Assembly (NCBI GenBank): GCA_025354385.1
Contig: JANXMZ010000003.1
Coordinates: 1 to 44,658, forward strand
Length of the DNA: 44,658 bases
Reading direction: 5' to 3'
From: Bacteroidota bacterium
GTDB taxonomy: Bacteria; Bacteroidota; Bacteroidia; NS11-12g; UBA955
Part shown: one piece after another, positions 1 through 9,206 of the stretch
Numbering within the stretch: position 1 is the first letter of the stretch
How the letters are laid out: every line of letters begins with the position of its first letter
Translations under genes and position numbers: made by a program
Notes under the pieces: model-generated
What the model saw: the letters and a program-made list of their open reading frames with translations, nothing else
Told to the model about the DNA's origin: nothing
Database searches by the model: none

Positions 1-29
1 CAGCTTGTGAATCTTTTTTTATCATAAAT

Positions 30-69
30 ATTGCAAGGTTTTTAACAAATTTCTACAAAACCTTGCAAT
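30..69. repeat. 13-bp inverted repeat in the left intergenic region
   Basis: Perfect 13-bp arms at 30-42 and 57-69 (ATTGCAAGGTTTT and its complement) enclose a 14-nt AT-rich loop. No clean U-run follows on either strand, so it is not a textbook terminator. It could be the end of a transcript entering from the left or a protein-binding palindrome. The rest of 1-298 is AT-rich, and I see no gene, tRNA or convincing promoter there. Confidence 0.5.
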
Positions 70-298
70 TTAAAAACACATTTATTACACAAACTTAAAG
101 CCTGTATTTATTTTAGGCCATTTTTGAGGCTTGACTAATTATAGGATTATTTCGATACAATAAGGTGAAAACAACCATTGAATTTATAAGAAAATTCATT
201 GGTATCTTAAATATCTATGGCATTGCACCTTTTGCATGAATCTCTAGTCTGTTTCAGACAAACAAGCCAAACTCTACCTAAAATACTATCGCATAAAA

Positions 299-328
299 AA
301 AGGGTTCAGTAAAAATACTGAACCCTTT
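299..328 (-). terminator. Intrinsic terminator of the 1234-residue PKD protein gene
   Basis: A 13-bp perfect stem (299-311 with 316-328) has a 4-nt A loop. Read on the minus strand it runs directly into a T tract, 20 nt after the stop codon. The core GGGTTCAG stem recurs at the terminator of the paralogous gene at 40911-40943. Confidence 0.85.
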
Positions 329-348
329 CTATTTATCAGAAATATCTA

Positions 349-3300
349 TTAGTTGGCTACTGTAATTTTTGTAGTAGAAGTAACACCATTGATGGTTACT
401 TTAACAAGGTAGATGCCTTTGCTTACATCGCCTAAGTTAATAACTGCAGCTTCATCTGTAGTTACTTGACTCAAAATTTTGCTTCCTAAAACATTATAAA
501 CTTCAATTTTCATTCCGCTGGTGCTATTGCTATTGATAGTGAAAGTACCATTGTTAGGATTAGGGTAGATTGTAACATTTGTGTTTGACTTGATATTGCT
601 TACTGCAGAGTTAGCAGAAAGGAATTTAACCACTTCACATTGACAACCTGCTGCATTGGTAGCAACCATTCTTACTTTAAATCCACCAGAGTATAGGTAG
701 TTATAAGTAGGCGTTTTGTTAGCAATTACACTTCCACCTTCACCAAAGAACCAATCATAGTTTTTGTAACTTAAGTTGGAAGGAGTGAATTTGTAATTTA
801 AGAAACCTAAGTTTTGAGTAGTGAAATCGCAAATCGGAGATTGACTCACCGTAATCGTTCCAGAAGTGGTATCTGCACAACCTAAGTTATATGATGCAAT
901 TAATGTAACACTGTAAGTTGTGGTGATGGCAGGATTATACAATCTTTTCGGGGCAGCATCATTACTAGTACCGTTACCAAGATCCCACACATAATTAATA
1001 TTACCTTTATCGCCTTTGGTTAAGTTAACAAAGTTAGCAATATCACCAGAACAAATATCTTGAACTGAGAATCCAGCAGTAGGTTGAATTAATACTGTTA
1101 AATCTTTAGTGGTAGATGCAGAACAACCGTTTGTAAAGTCGGCCTTCAATGTAGCAGTATAAACACCTTCTGAAGCCCAAGTTTTTATAATGTCCTTGGT
1201 AGTATATGATGTATTATCACTTAAAGTCCAAGTATAAGCAGGGTTTGCTACTGTTTCTACAGTCGTATTAACAAAATTAGTTGACTCTCCTGTACACAGT
1301 TTACCTACTGCAAAATTTGGAGCCGGAGTTGCTTTAATTGTTACTTGTTTGCTTATTGAATCGGCACAACCGAATTCAGATATTGATTTCAATTTCACAT
1401 TATAAGTGCCCGCATTTGCATAAGTGTTGTATCCCATATCCAAAGTTGAATACTTACCATCGCCATAGCTCCAATATGAACCCGTTTGGCCCAGTGCTAT
1501 AGTTGTGTTATTAGGGAAATCAATTTCTGTTTGAGCACATACTGCTGTTAATGGTATGGTAAATGCTGCTACTGGTCTAGCAAATTCATAAGCATTCTTA
1601 GTTAAGCTACTTTCACAACCACTTGCAGATGCTTTTAGAGTTACTTTATATCCACCTGGGGTAGAATAAGTATGAGTTGGGTTAGTGACAGTGCTGTTTG
1701 GTGTATTGTCACCAAATATCCAGGTATAACCAATAGTACCACTACCTATCGTTGTTTGGTTGGTAAATTTCACTGCAGTACCTTGACATGCGTTGGTCAC
1801 TTTAAATTTAACAGTTGGTACTTCAGTTACACATACAGTAATAGTAGTATCTTTTATAGCGCCCCATGGTGCACTAGTAGCTACCAATCTCACAGGGTAA
1901 CAACCATAGGTTGCATAGGTGTGAACAGGATTTTGAACATCAGCGCTATCACCGTCTCCAAAATACCATTTATAATTGGCTAATCCATCTTTGTTATTGC
2001 CACAACCAATAGTTGTTAAGTTGTTGAACAAAACAGCGTCACCATCACAAACAGCGGCTGGTGTACTAAAATTAGTTTTAGGCGTTGGTGCAACTTTAAT
2101 GGTGCGCAATACAGTAGAATCGCAGAAGTATGGACCCAAATCAAAAAACTTAACTGAAAAAGTTACCAAACTGTCGCAAAGATTGGAAGTTGGCTTAAAA
2201 GTTATTTTAGCATTAGTTGAACCTGATGGATTTGCCACCGTATATTCTGTAGCAGGTACGACAACCTTATATTTAGTTCTTCCTTCAATCAAAGAAATGC
2301 TCCAAGCTGAACCGAAATTAGCATTGGTAAAGCCCGTTGGAGGTTTCAACTCATATATTGCAGTTTTACCTGGCTCTAAAACATCTGGTTGCGCAGGAGA
2401 ACCAACTTTAAACTGTCCTTGGAATGTACTGCCTTTTAATACATCCGCACCAATTGGGCGAGGATTAACAGTTACCTTTAAGGCAGATCTTGTTGGGTTT
2501 GCACAGGTTTTTCTGTACATCAATTCAAAATCAATCGTGTAATTCGCAGCAGTACCACTAGATCCAAATTGACCAGCAATCAGAGTACCACCTTGCATGG
2601 CAATATCAGAATTTGAAGTGCTAGATGCTCCCGGTCTTGCATAAGTGTAGTTTGTACCACCAGTTGGGTTGGTTGTGACATAGAACCCATAAACCTGACC
2701 CGCATTTAATAATAATTTATTTGCTGGCAGGCGGCAATAGTTTTTACCACCAGTAGTAAAGCTTCTTCCTTTACCAGAATATAACAATGTCCATGCACTC
2801 GCATTGGTTTGGAATCCAGCAAAAGTACCTACTTTGTAATACACATCGCAAGTGGTTCCTGGTATATAAGATGTATTTCTGATGGTTATACTGTCTAACA
2901 TGGAGAGACTAGATGCTGTAACATCCATCATACCACCTGAATAGGAATTGCCATAATAAGAAGTACCACCAAAACCGTTATCTAATTTATTTAAAACTGA
3001 GAAACGCATGGCCTGAGCGTAAAAAGTAGTGGTTTGTCTAATGAAAGGACCACTAAAATTTTTGCCGAGACCTAAAAGCGAACCTCCTACCGATTTATCA
3101 TACCACAAAATGGTATCTCCGCTTGAAGATGGCACACACGTTAAAGCAGGACGGCCACCACCACATTGTTTAAAATCTGTAGTCGTTGGCGGTGAAGGAT
3201 TTCCCAAGAAATTTAAAACATAATTCATGGTATCATTAGAAGGAACAGAGTCTATCAAGGCGCCACTTGGTCTTGAAGTCCATAATTTGAAGTTATAGAT

Positions 3301-4053
3301 AGTATTGTTAGTGAATACAAAAGCACTGTTCATTACAATCAATGTATCTTTTTGAGTAGCCAATTTACTTTTAATGTATCTTGGAGTTTGTAAAGTACCA
3401 TTAATACTCCAATACAATCTGAAACTATCCAATCTCAATTTACCAAAATTGGTAATAGTGGCATTTAACGCTTGTGTGTTGGTACAAATATCTGCTTGTG
3501 TAAATTTGGAAACACCCGCATCGTAATTTTTATCAGGAAGGAAGAATTTCAATGTCATGGTTTGAGAAGGAGGATTACAGTTACCGCCATTAACAGTGCC
3601 CCAGTTAGCATTTGCAATCAAAGGATTGAAACTTACTGTAGCAGCACAACTGCAATATGCAGCAGAAGAATACACTGTTAACTCAACTTGATCCGAGGAA
3701 CTTCCACAAGAATTAGCTGAACAAGAACCACCGTTGCCAACACTCCATACATAACCATCGCATGAAGCACTGTATTGAACTTTGGTTTTTAAGGCATTGG
3801 CCAATTTTCTAGTAATATACTGATCTGTACAAGTATAACCAGTGCTGTTATAGGTTCCAGAAGCATTCACTTTTACAAAACGCTTGGTGGTTGTGTCCAT
3901 GCTGTTTGTAAAGGTTTTCCAGTTGTCCCATTGTGAACTTCCCGGGCAATAAGTAGTTCCATTGGAAAAACTTTCACTATAGGTAACGGACTGCCCATTC
4001 AAATTCAAGAGCCCCGTACCTATAATAGTTAAGATGAGTAAAACTTTTTTCAT
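349..4053 (-). CDS. Secreted multi-PKD-domain protein with T9SS type A sorting domain (1234 aa)
   Basis: This is a predicted extracellular or surface protein exported by Sec and then the type IX system. Residues 1-21 form a signal peptide (MKKVLLIL...LNGQ). Residues 22-300 are a Cys-rich region of no recognised family followed by a CARDB-like stretch. An Ig-like segment with an LWYDK motif lies near 300-360. From about 655 to 1145 there are six PKD-type repeats with motifs such as WYFGDGDS, WIFGDN and WDLGNG. The last ~75 residues are a type A sorting domain starting at YPNPNNGTF (about 1161) and ending KITVAN. The gene stands alone between its own promoter and terminator. Its last ~690 residues are paralogous to the protein at 40964-44008. 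Export route is well supported; the ligand or activity is unknown, and no catalytic domain is visible. Confidence 0.9.
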   Translation of the reverse strand: MKKVLLILTIIGTGLLNLNGQSVTYSESFSNGTTYCPGSSQWDNWKTFTNSMDTTTKRFVKVNASGTYNSTGYTCTDQYITRKLANALKTKVQYSASCDGYVWSVGNGGSCSANSCGSSSDQVELTVYSSAAYCSCAATVSFNPLIANANWGTVNGGNCNPPSQTMTLKFFLPDKNYDAGVSKFTQADICTNTQALNATITNFGKLRLDSFRLYWSINGTLQTPRYIKSKLATQKDTLIVMNSAFVFTNNTIYNFKLWTSRPSGALIDSVPSNDTMNYVLNFLGNPSPPTTTDFKQCGGGRPALTCVPSSSGDTILWYDKSVGGSLLGLGKNFSGPFIRQTTTFYAQAMRFSVLNKLDNGFGGTSYYGNSYSGGMMDVTASSLSMLDSITIRNTSYIPGTTCDVYYKVGTFAGFQTNASAWTLLYSGKGRSFTTGGKNYCRLPANKLLLNAGQVYGFYVTTNPTGGTNYTYARPGASSTSNSDIAMQGGTLIAGQFGSSGTAANYTIDFELMYRKTCANPTRSALKVTVNPRPIGADVLKGSTFQGQFKVGSPAQPDVLEPGKTAIYELKPPTGFTNANFGSAWSISLIEGRTKYKVVVPATEYTVANPSGSTNAKITFKPTSNLCDSLVTFSVKFFDLGPYFCDSTVLRTIKVAPTPKTNFSTPAAVCDGDAVLFNNLTTIGCGNNKDGLANYKWYFGDGDSADVQNPVHTYATYGCYPVRLVATSAPWGAIKDTTITVCVTEVPTVKFKVTNACQGTAVKFTNQTTIGSGTIGYTWIFGDNTPNSTVTNPTHTYSTPGGYKVTLKASASGCESSLTKNAYEFARPVAAFTIPLTAVCAQTEIDFPNNTTIALGQTGSYWSYGDGKYSTLDMGYNTYANAGTYNVKLKSISEFGCADSISKQVTIKATPAPNFAVGKLCTGESTNFVNTTVETVANPAYTWTLSDNTSYTTKDIIKTWASEGVYTATLKADFTNGCSASTTKDLTVLIQPTAGFSVQDICSGDIANFVNLTKGDKGNINYVWDLGNGTSNDAAPKRLYNPAITTTYSVTLIASYNLGCADTTSGTITVSQSPICDFTTQNLGFLNYKFTPSNLSYKNYDWFFGEGGSVIANKTPTYNYLYSGGFKVRMVATNAAGCQCEVVKFLSANSAVSNIKSNTNVTIYPNPNNGTFTINSNSTSGMKIEVYNVLGSKILSQVTTDEAAVINLGDVSKGIYLVKVTINGVTSTTKITVAN

Positions 4054-4076
4054 AACTGATAAATATTATTTTTGGT

Positions 4077-4106
4077 CAAATCTATTGGTTTTTATTCAAA
4101 ATCAAA
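4077..4106 (-). promoter_or_regulatory. Bacteroidota-type promoter of the 1234-residue PKD gene
   Basis: Read on the minus strand, TTTG (4103-4106), an 18-nt spacer and TAGATTTG (4077-4084) match the phylum's -33 TTTG / -7 TAnnTTTG pattern. It lies 23 nt upstream of the ATG. Confidence 0.6.
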
Positions 4107-4198
4107 AAAAAATTAAGTTAATTTACTTACAAACTTTGAACAAACTAATAAAAATGACATATTTTTTACCGTTTAGTCGAAAATTTATTGGTTTAATC

Positions 4199-4206
4199 TA
4201 TTTTTG
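4199..4206 (+). promoter_or_regulatory. Possible -7 element of the glcD-like gene
   Basis: TATTTTTG fits TAnnTTTG, but it sits only 5 nt before the ATG, so the transcript would be nearly leaderless. I see no well-spaced -33 TTG. Confidence 0.3.
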
Positions 4207-4211
4207 AAGCG

Positions 4212-5612
4212 ATGGATTACAAAGCGCTAAATGCAACAGATATCAAGTATTTTGAAAATTTTCTCAACGAGCATCAAATCATTACGGATAAAACATCACT
4301 GAACAAATATGGAAGAGATTATACCGAAGATTTATTTTTTGAGCCTTCTGCCGTATTAATTCCTGAAAATGTTAATGAAATATCTCAAATAATGAAATAT
4401 TGCAATGAGCATTTAATACCAGTCACACCAAGAGGTTCGGGAACAGGTTTAAGTGGTGGCTGTCTGCCAGTTAAAAAAGGAATTGTGTTAAGTTTAGAGC
4501 GATTCAATAAAATTCTTTCCATAGATACCGAAAATTATCAAGCAATAGTAGAACCGGGTGTTATCAATGAAGATTTGCAAAACAAAGTCCAAGCATTTAA
4601 AATGTTTTATCCACCCGATCCTGCCAGCAAAGGTAGTTGCACTCTAGGCGGCAATGTTGCACATAGTAGTGGTGGCCCTCGGTGCGTTAAATATGGCACA
4701 ACCCGCGATTATGTTTTGAACTTGGAAGTGGTTTTGCCAAACGGAGAAATTATTCAAACAGGTGCCAACGTTTTAAAAAATTCAACTGGCTACAATCTTA
4801 CCCAATTAATGGTGGGAAGCGAAGGAACTCTCGGTATAGTTACCAAAATAACTTTGAAATTATTGCCCTACCCTTCCTTTAATACATTACTGATGGCGGC
4901 ATTTGATTCTGCACTAGATGCTTGTAGATGTGTGCCTGCCATTCTCAATGCTGGCATTATCCCGTCTGCCCTCGAATTCATGGATAAACGCGGTGTCGAA
5001 CTCTCTACGAATAGCCATCAAATTGGTTTCGACACCAACCAAGGCAATGCTTATTTATTAATAGAGGTAGATGCTTTTGATGCCGACTATTTGATGCCAC
5101 AATGCGAAAAGATATATGAAGTTTTAGAACAACACAATGTTAAAAATATTCTCATTGCCGAAGATGCTGCCACTAAAGAAAAGTTTTGGAAAATACGCAG
5201 ATCGATTGGCGAGGTTGTTAAAAAACTAAGCATATATAAGGAGGAGGATACCGTTGTAACAAGGGGCAATCTTCCAGAAATTTATGATTATATTAATTTC
5301 TTGAGCAAAGAATATGGTTTCGATTGCATTTGTTATGGCCATGCTGGCGACGGCAACTTACACGTTAATATACTTAAACAAAACATGAGTGATGAAAAGT
5401 GGGAACAAGAACTGCCTAAAGCCATTCGGCTTTTGTTCGAAAAATGCAAAGCTTTAGGAGGTACAATAAGTGGCGAACACGGCATTGGTCTTGTTCAAAA
5501 ACCATACCTTGATGTCGTTTTTCAACCTATCCATTTTCATTTAATGAAAGGCATAAAATCCATATTCGACCCAAACAATATTCTTAATCCTGATAAGATT
5601 TTTAACAATTAA
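4212..5612 (+). CDS. FAD-binding oxidoreductase, GlcD/D-lactate dehydrogenase family (466 aa)
   Basis: This flavoprotein oxidises a 2-hydroxy acid (glycolate or D-lactate are the usual substrates of the family) to the 2-oxo acid. The FAD_binding_4 (PCMH) fold occupies about residues 40-220, with the pyrophosphate loop PRGSGTGLSGG at 73-83. The FAD-linked oxidase C-terminal domain follows, with GHAGDGNLH near 377-386 and SGEHGIG near 418-424. The length is that of a complete GlcD. No GlcE or Fe-S GlcF partner is next to it, so it may act alone or with subunits encoded elsewhere. It is divergent from the PKD gene and 119 nt upstream of dnaN. The substrate cannot be decided from sequence. Confidence 0.88.
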   Translation: MDYKALNATDIKYFENFLNEHQIITDKTSLNKYGRDYTEDLFFEPSAVLIPENVNEISQIMKYCNEHLIPVTPRGSGTGLSGGCLPVKKGIVLSLERFNKILSIDTENYQAIVEPGVINEDLQNKVQAFKMFYPPDPASKGSCTLGGNVAHSSGGPRCVKYGTTRDYVLNLEVVLPNGEIIQTGANVLKNSTGYNLTQLMVGSEGTLGIVTKITLKLLPYPSFNTLLMAAFDSALDACRCVPAILNAGIIPSALEFMDKRGVELSTNSHQIGFDTNQGNAYLLIEVDAFDADYLMPQCEKIYEVLEQHNVKNILIAEDAATKEKFWKIRRSIGEVVKKLSIYKEEDTVVTRGNLPEIYDYINFLSKEYGFDCICYGHAGDGNLHVNILKQNMSDEKWEQELPKAIRLLFEKCKALGGTISGEHGIGLVQKPYLDVVFQPIHFHLMKGIKSIFDPNNILNPDKIFNN

Positions 5613-5731
5613 ACGTTGTATCATCTTTAAAGTAATTTTATCATAACTTTTGTTAATAAAAGAATCAAATATGTGTATAGAGGCATAGTCTGAATATTTA
5701 CTTTCGCAACTATTAAAAAAACAATCATTGT

Positions 5732-6853
5732 ATGAAATTTATAGTTGCTGCTCCCGATTTACTAGAACATCTCTTAAAGGTTAATGGTGCCATTGTCTCC
5801 AAGCCTGTATTGCCTATACTGGATAATTTTTTATTTGATATCAAATCAGGTATTCTCACCATTTCTACCACAGATTTAGAAACTTCTATGTCTACAAGTT
5901 TAAAGGTTGAAGCCAACGAAGATATATTGGTTGCAATGCCTTCTAGGCTTTTAATGGAAACTGTAAAAGGATTGGGCGAACAACCAGTTACTTTCACAAT
6001 TAATGACGATACACAAGCCATAGAATTAAGTACCGTTAATGGTCGTTATAAATTAGCTGGTCAAAGTGGTATGGATTTTCCTAAAGTTCCTCAAGTAGAA
6101 TCTGAAAAATCCTTCACAATGCCATCTAATGTTCTATTAAGATGTATTTCTAAAACTATTTTTTCTACAGGCAATGATGAGTTAAGAATAAACCTTACGG
6201 GTGTTTTCGTTGAATTAAGTGAGGATAGTTTAAACTTTGTTGCAACAGATGCCAATCGCTTAGTAAGACTTACAAGAACGGATGTGAAGCCAGGCATGGA
6301 GCATTCCTTTATTTTGCCTAAGAAAGCCCTAAATTTATTAAAATCTTCTCTTAGCAACGATGTTACTCCAGTGCAGATTGATTTCAATAAATCCAATGTG
6401 TTTTTCACAACCAACAACCTAAAATTATCTTGCAGATTGATAGATGAAAGATATCCTGACTACAGAGCAGTTATCCCTGCAGAGAACAACAATATCATTT
6501 CTATTAATAGAATTGAATTTTTAGAAACAGTTAGACGTGTATCTAATTTCTCCAATAAAACGACTCATCAAATACGTGTTAAAATTACTGGCAATGAATT
6601 AACAACAAGTGCCGAAGACATTGACCTATCTAACGAAGCTAACGAAAAAAGAACTTGTGAGTACGATGGCGAAGACATGGAAATAGGTTTTAACGCCCGT
6701 TTCTTAATTGAAATGTTAGCCAATGTTGATCACGATACAGTTAACCTTAAACTTTCTACTCCAAATAAAGCAGGTCTATTGGTGCCATTGGAAAACGAGG
6801 GTGATGAGGATGTATTGATGCTCATTATGCCAATGATGTTGAACAACTATTAG
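5732..6853 (+). CDS. dnaN: DNA polymerase III beta subunit (sliding clamp)
   Basis: The 373-residue clamp subunit forms a ring around DNA and tethers the replicative polymerase. It begins MKFIVAAPDLLEHL, runs through three clamp folds of roughly 120 residues each, and ends in a hydrophobic LMIMPMM strand typical of the family C-terminus. The ATG start gives the standard family N-terminus. It is monocistronic, with a strong terminator immediately after the stop. dnaA is not adjacent, so this locus is not by itself evidence of an origin. The best upstream match to a -7 element is TACTTTCG near 5700, which is imperfect. Confidence 0.95.
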   Translation: MKFIVAAPDLLEHLLKVNGAIVSKPVLPILDNFLFDIKSGILTISTTDLETSMSTSLKVEANEDILVAMPSRLLMETVKGLGEQPVTFTINDDTQAIELSTVNGRYKLAGQSGMDFPKVPQVESEKSFTMPSNVLLRCISKTIFSTGNDELRINLTGVFVELSEDSLNFVATDANRLVRLTRTDVKPGMEHSFILPKKALNLLKSSLSNDVTPVQIDFNKSNVFFTTNNLKLSCRLIDERYPDYRAVIPAENNNIISINRIEFLETVRRVSNFSNKTTHQIRVKITGNELTTSAEDIDLSNEANEKRTCEYDGEDMEIGFNARFLIEMLANVDHDTVNLKLSTPNKAGLLVPLENEGDEDVLMLIMPMMLNNY

Positions 6854-6867
6854 ACCTTTATATATTT

Positions 6868-6898
6868 TAAAAAAAGACCTGCATTCAGGTCTTTTTTT
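6868..6898 (+). terminator. Intrinsic terminator after dnaN
   Basis: Stem GACCTG/CAGGTC (6876-6881 with 6886-6891) is extended by A7/T7 pairing with a 4-nt loop, and starts about 15 nt after the dnaN stop. The same GACCTG core recurs at 40861-40889. Confidence 0.88.
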
Positions 6899-7567
6899 AT
6901 GCCTTTTACTTTTCTATTTCTTTCTAATTGTAATCAACCTCTATTTGCAGATATAGCATTAAATAACGTGATTTCGGTATAAGAGATTATTATCGAATTA
7001 AGGAAGATTGTCTCCATACCTTGTCCTAATCTCAGTTTAAATAATCTCCTATTATAAACAAACGACAGTAATAAGGTATTAAAGAGGCAAAACAGACCAG
7101 TACAGAAACAAGATATTATGAAACCGAATCTGCGGTCTGGGTACATCCCGATTTCTATCGAGACGTAAAAATTTCTTTTGGTCAACCTTGTAGTGCGAGT
7201 AGGCACAAGAAGAGAATTGGAATTTCTGTGCTTAGTGGGCTTTTATTCGCTTTCTTCATGAGAAGGCCTGTGGCTTAGTTTGTCTACTTTCTGCCCACCA
7301 AGTATTCGCTTTAATGCCTTAATTTTAAATTAAATTATCAAAAAACAAAAAGTAGGAGAAAGAAAATAATTATTGAATGTTTAAATCAATTTGTTCGTTT
7401 TCTTAAACCGAACTCACATTAAATATAATTCCGAGTGTAATTTCTTAGGTAAACTTTTTAAAATTTTAAAAAGATCTATGCACTTTTCCTATTAAATTAA
7501 AGGGAACTAACCTTTATATTTGATAATACTGTTACAGAAGTTACCCCTCGTTAAAAATAGTAATATA
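6899..7567. other. Gene-poor interval between dnaN and gldJ
   Basis: About 670 nt lie between two terminators with no convincing gene. Visible structure: an imperfect palindrome CCCGATTTCTATCGAG (7147-7162), an imperfect inverted repeat with arms 7228-7240 and 7293-7305, and TATTCGCTTT occurring twice inside that segment. A minus-strand frame of 25 codons (7182-7259), starting MKKANKSP and ending in a hydrophobic stretch, is the only small-protein candidate I noticed. A 90-codon minus-strand frame at 6934-7206 has no family resemblance. It may hold a decayed gene, a small RNA, or neither. Confidence 0.5.
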
Positions 7568-7600
7568 TTAAAAAGCCCCAAATAATTTGGGGCTTTTTAA
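7568..7600. terminator. Intrinsic terminator after gldJ, symmetric
   Basis: GCCCCAAA/TTTGGGGC stem with a 3-nt loop is flanked by A and T runs on both sides. It would therefore end minus-strand transcription from gldJ and also anything entering on the plus strand. It lies 18 nt beyond the gldJ stop. Confidence 0.88.
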
Positions 7601-7617
7601 TATTTGGAGAGTAGATA

Positions 7618-9135
7618 TTATCTTCTCTTCTTACTTTTCTTACCAATACCACTGCTTGGTAAAGTTTTGTTTCTTTTCTTGCTGTTTCCTATTGGTGAAC
7701 CAACTCTTATCATTGCACAACGGAAACCAATGGTAGAAGTAGATAAATCCTCATCCAACCATCTGCGTGTACCTGGAGACATCCAATAAGCCCTGTCATT
7801 CCATGAAGCACCTTTGAATACACGTGCTTTGTTTCTGATTAAGGTAGTAACACCATACTCATACTTTTGCTCGTCATTGTTATAGGTTTCTTCATCTTTG
7901 TAACCAATATTGTCTGAAACTTTATAATTTCTTCTGTTAATATTTTCTTCTAAAGTAACTGGAACAAATATCAAACGACCTAATGAATCTTTTTCTTCCA
8001 ATTCACCGTATTGATCTAATTTCAATTTAGTATACACGTTACCACGGAAGGCGTTAAAATCATCAATATCCTCGAAAGACAATGGACGGTATACATCCAT
8101 CACCCATTCGCTAACGTTGCCAGCAATGTTATACAAACCATAATCATTCGGCCAATAAGAATCAACTGGAGTAGTAATAAACCCAGCATCGTTCAACTGG
8201 CTAGCGATACCACCTTGGTCACCCTTGTCTCTTTTAAAGTTGGCCATAATCTTACCTCTATCTTTTTCTTTGCCATGGGTCATTCTCACAGTCGCATCGT
8301 TCCAACTATAGATTCTCTTCTCGTCTGTATTTTCGTATTGAGAGTTACCAATTGCGCCTTGTGCAGCATATTCCCACTCAGCTTCTGTTGGCAAACGATA
8401 CTCAGGTAACAAGATACCATCTTTTGTAGAAACATTTCTTTTACCCTTTTTGGTTCTGTAATCTTTAGGCATACCTTTAGATTGTGACTTTTTCCCTTTA
8501 GCAGGCTCATATTTGCTAGATAAATAAGCTTTAGTGTTAAAGTTTTGATCATCCGCAATTTTTTGATCCAAATACGGATGAATTTTTTCTCTATCAAGAA
8601 TCATCTCATTTACCCTATCAGTTCTCCAAGCTGCAAAATCAGTTGCTTGCAACCAGCTAACACCAACTGCAGGATAATCCTTATAGGCAGGGTGACGGAA
8701 ATAATATTCTACATAGGGCTCGTTGTATGCCAAACGACTTCTCCAACAAAGTGTATCTGGCAAAGCCTTTTTGTATACCTCTGGATAAGAAGTGAAAATT
8801 CTTTGTAACCAATAAACATACTCACCGTATTGTTTATTGCTAATTTCTGTTTCATCCATGTAAAATGAATTGACAGTTACTTTTCTTTCTATGTTGTTGT
8901 AATCTAATGCAACGTCCTGTTCTGAAGAACCCATTACAAAGGCTCCACCAGGCACCAATACCAAACCCGGACCTGTTTCTTGTCCTTTGTATTTAGAGTT
9001 TTCAAATCCACCCCATTTTCTACTGTTGTAGCCAAAACCGGTGGTGGATGATTTATTCTTAGAGCAGGATGGCAATATCAAAATTACTGCCGATAAAAGA
9101 GTCGTTAAGGTAAGAAAATTTGTTTTCCTTTTCAT
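7618..9135 (-). CDS. gldJ: Gliding motility / T9SS-associated lipoprotein GldJ (FGE-sulfatase fold)
   Basis: Outer-membrane-anchored lipoprotein needed for gliding and for stability of the T9SS ring protein GldK in studied flavobacteria. The signal peptide ends in a lipobox with Cys24 (ILPSC). Near residue 36 the segment RKWGGFENSKYKGQETGPG is characteristic of GldJ rather than GldK. The formylglycine-enzyme-like (SUMF1) fold runs from about 57 (LVPGGAFVMGS) to about 480, with YRLPTEAEWEYAA, NVSEWVMD and IGFRCAM. The tail is strongly basic (KKSKKRR). 505 aa is a normal length. It lies 71 nt downstream of the PorP/SprF gene on the same strand and close to porU-porV, the arrangement known from Flavobacterium. 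Enzymatic activity is not implied by the fold. Confidence 0.88.
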   Translation of the reverse strand: MKRKTNFLTLTTLLSAVILILPSCSKNKSSTTGFGYNSRKWGGFENSKYKGQETGPGLVLVPGGAFVMGSSEQDVALDYNNIERKVTVNSFYMDETEISNKQYGEYVYWLQRIFTSYPEVYKKALPDTLCWRSRLAYNEPYVEYYFRHPAYKDYPAVGVSWLQATDFAAWRTDRVNEMILDREKIHPYLDQKIADDQNFNTKAYLSSKYEPAKGKKSQSKGMPKDYRTKKGKRNVSTKDGILLPEYRLPTEAEWEYAAQGAIGNSQYENTDEKRIYSWNDATVRMTHGKEKDRGKIMANFKRDKGDQGGIASQLNDAGFITTPVDSYWPNDYGLYNIAGNVSEWVMDVYRPLSFEDIDDFNAFRGNVYTKLKLDQYGELEEKDSLGRLIFVPVTLEENINRRNYKVSDNIGYKDEETYNNDEQKYEYGVTTLIRNKARVFKGASWNDRAYWMSPGTRRWLDEDLSTSTIGFRCAMIRVGSPIGNSKKRNKTLPSSGIGKKSKKRR

Positions 9136-9206
9136 TTAATGTGTGTGTTTTATACTGTGATTAACTGCAAATGTGTGTATTTATTGTGTATTAGGCAAAT
9201 TTTTTA

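Noticed and set aside
1976..2542. 188-codon plus-strand frame opposite the first PKD gene
   Set aside because: Antisense shadow of a well-supported coding region; the translation has no family features. A similar case is the 139-codon frame at 30805-31224 opposite mutS2.
5732..6853. dnaN as a sign of the replication origin
   Set aside because: No dnaA, gyrB or cluster of DnaA boxes was seen nearby, and dnaN is often away from the origin in this phylum.
6934..7206. 90-codon minus-strand frame in the dnaN-gldJ gap
   Set aside because: No signal peptide, domain or family resemblance, and no good start context; the palindrome at 7147-7162 lies inside it. Treated as non-coding.
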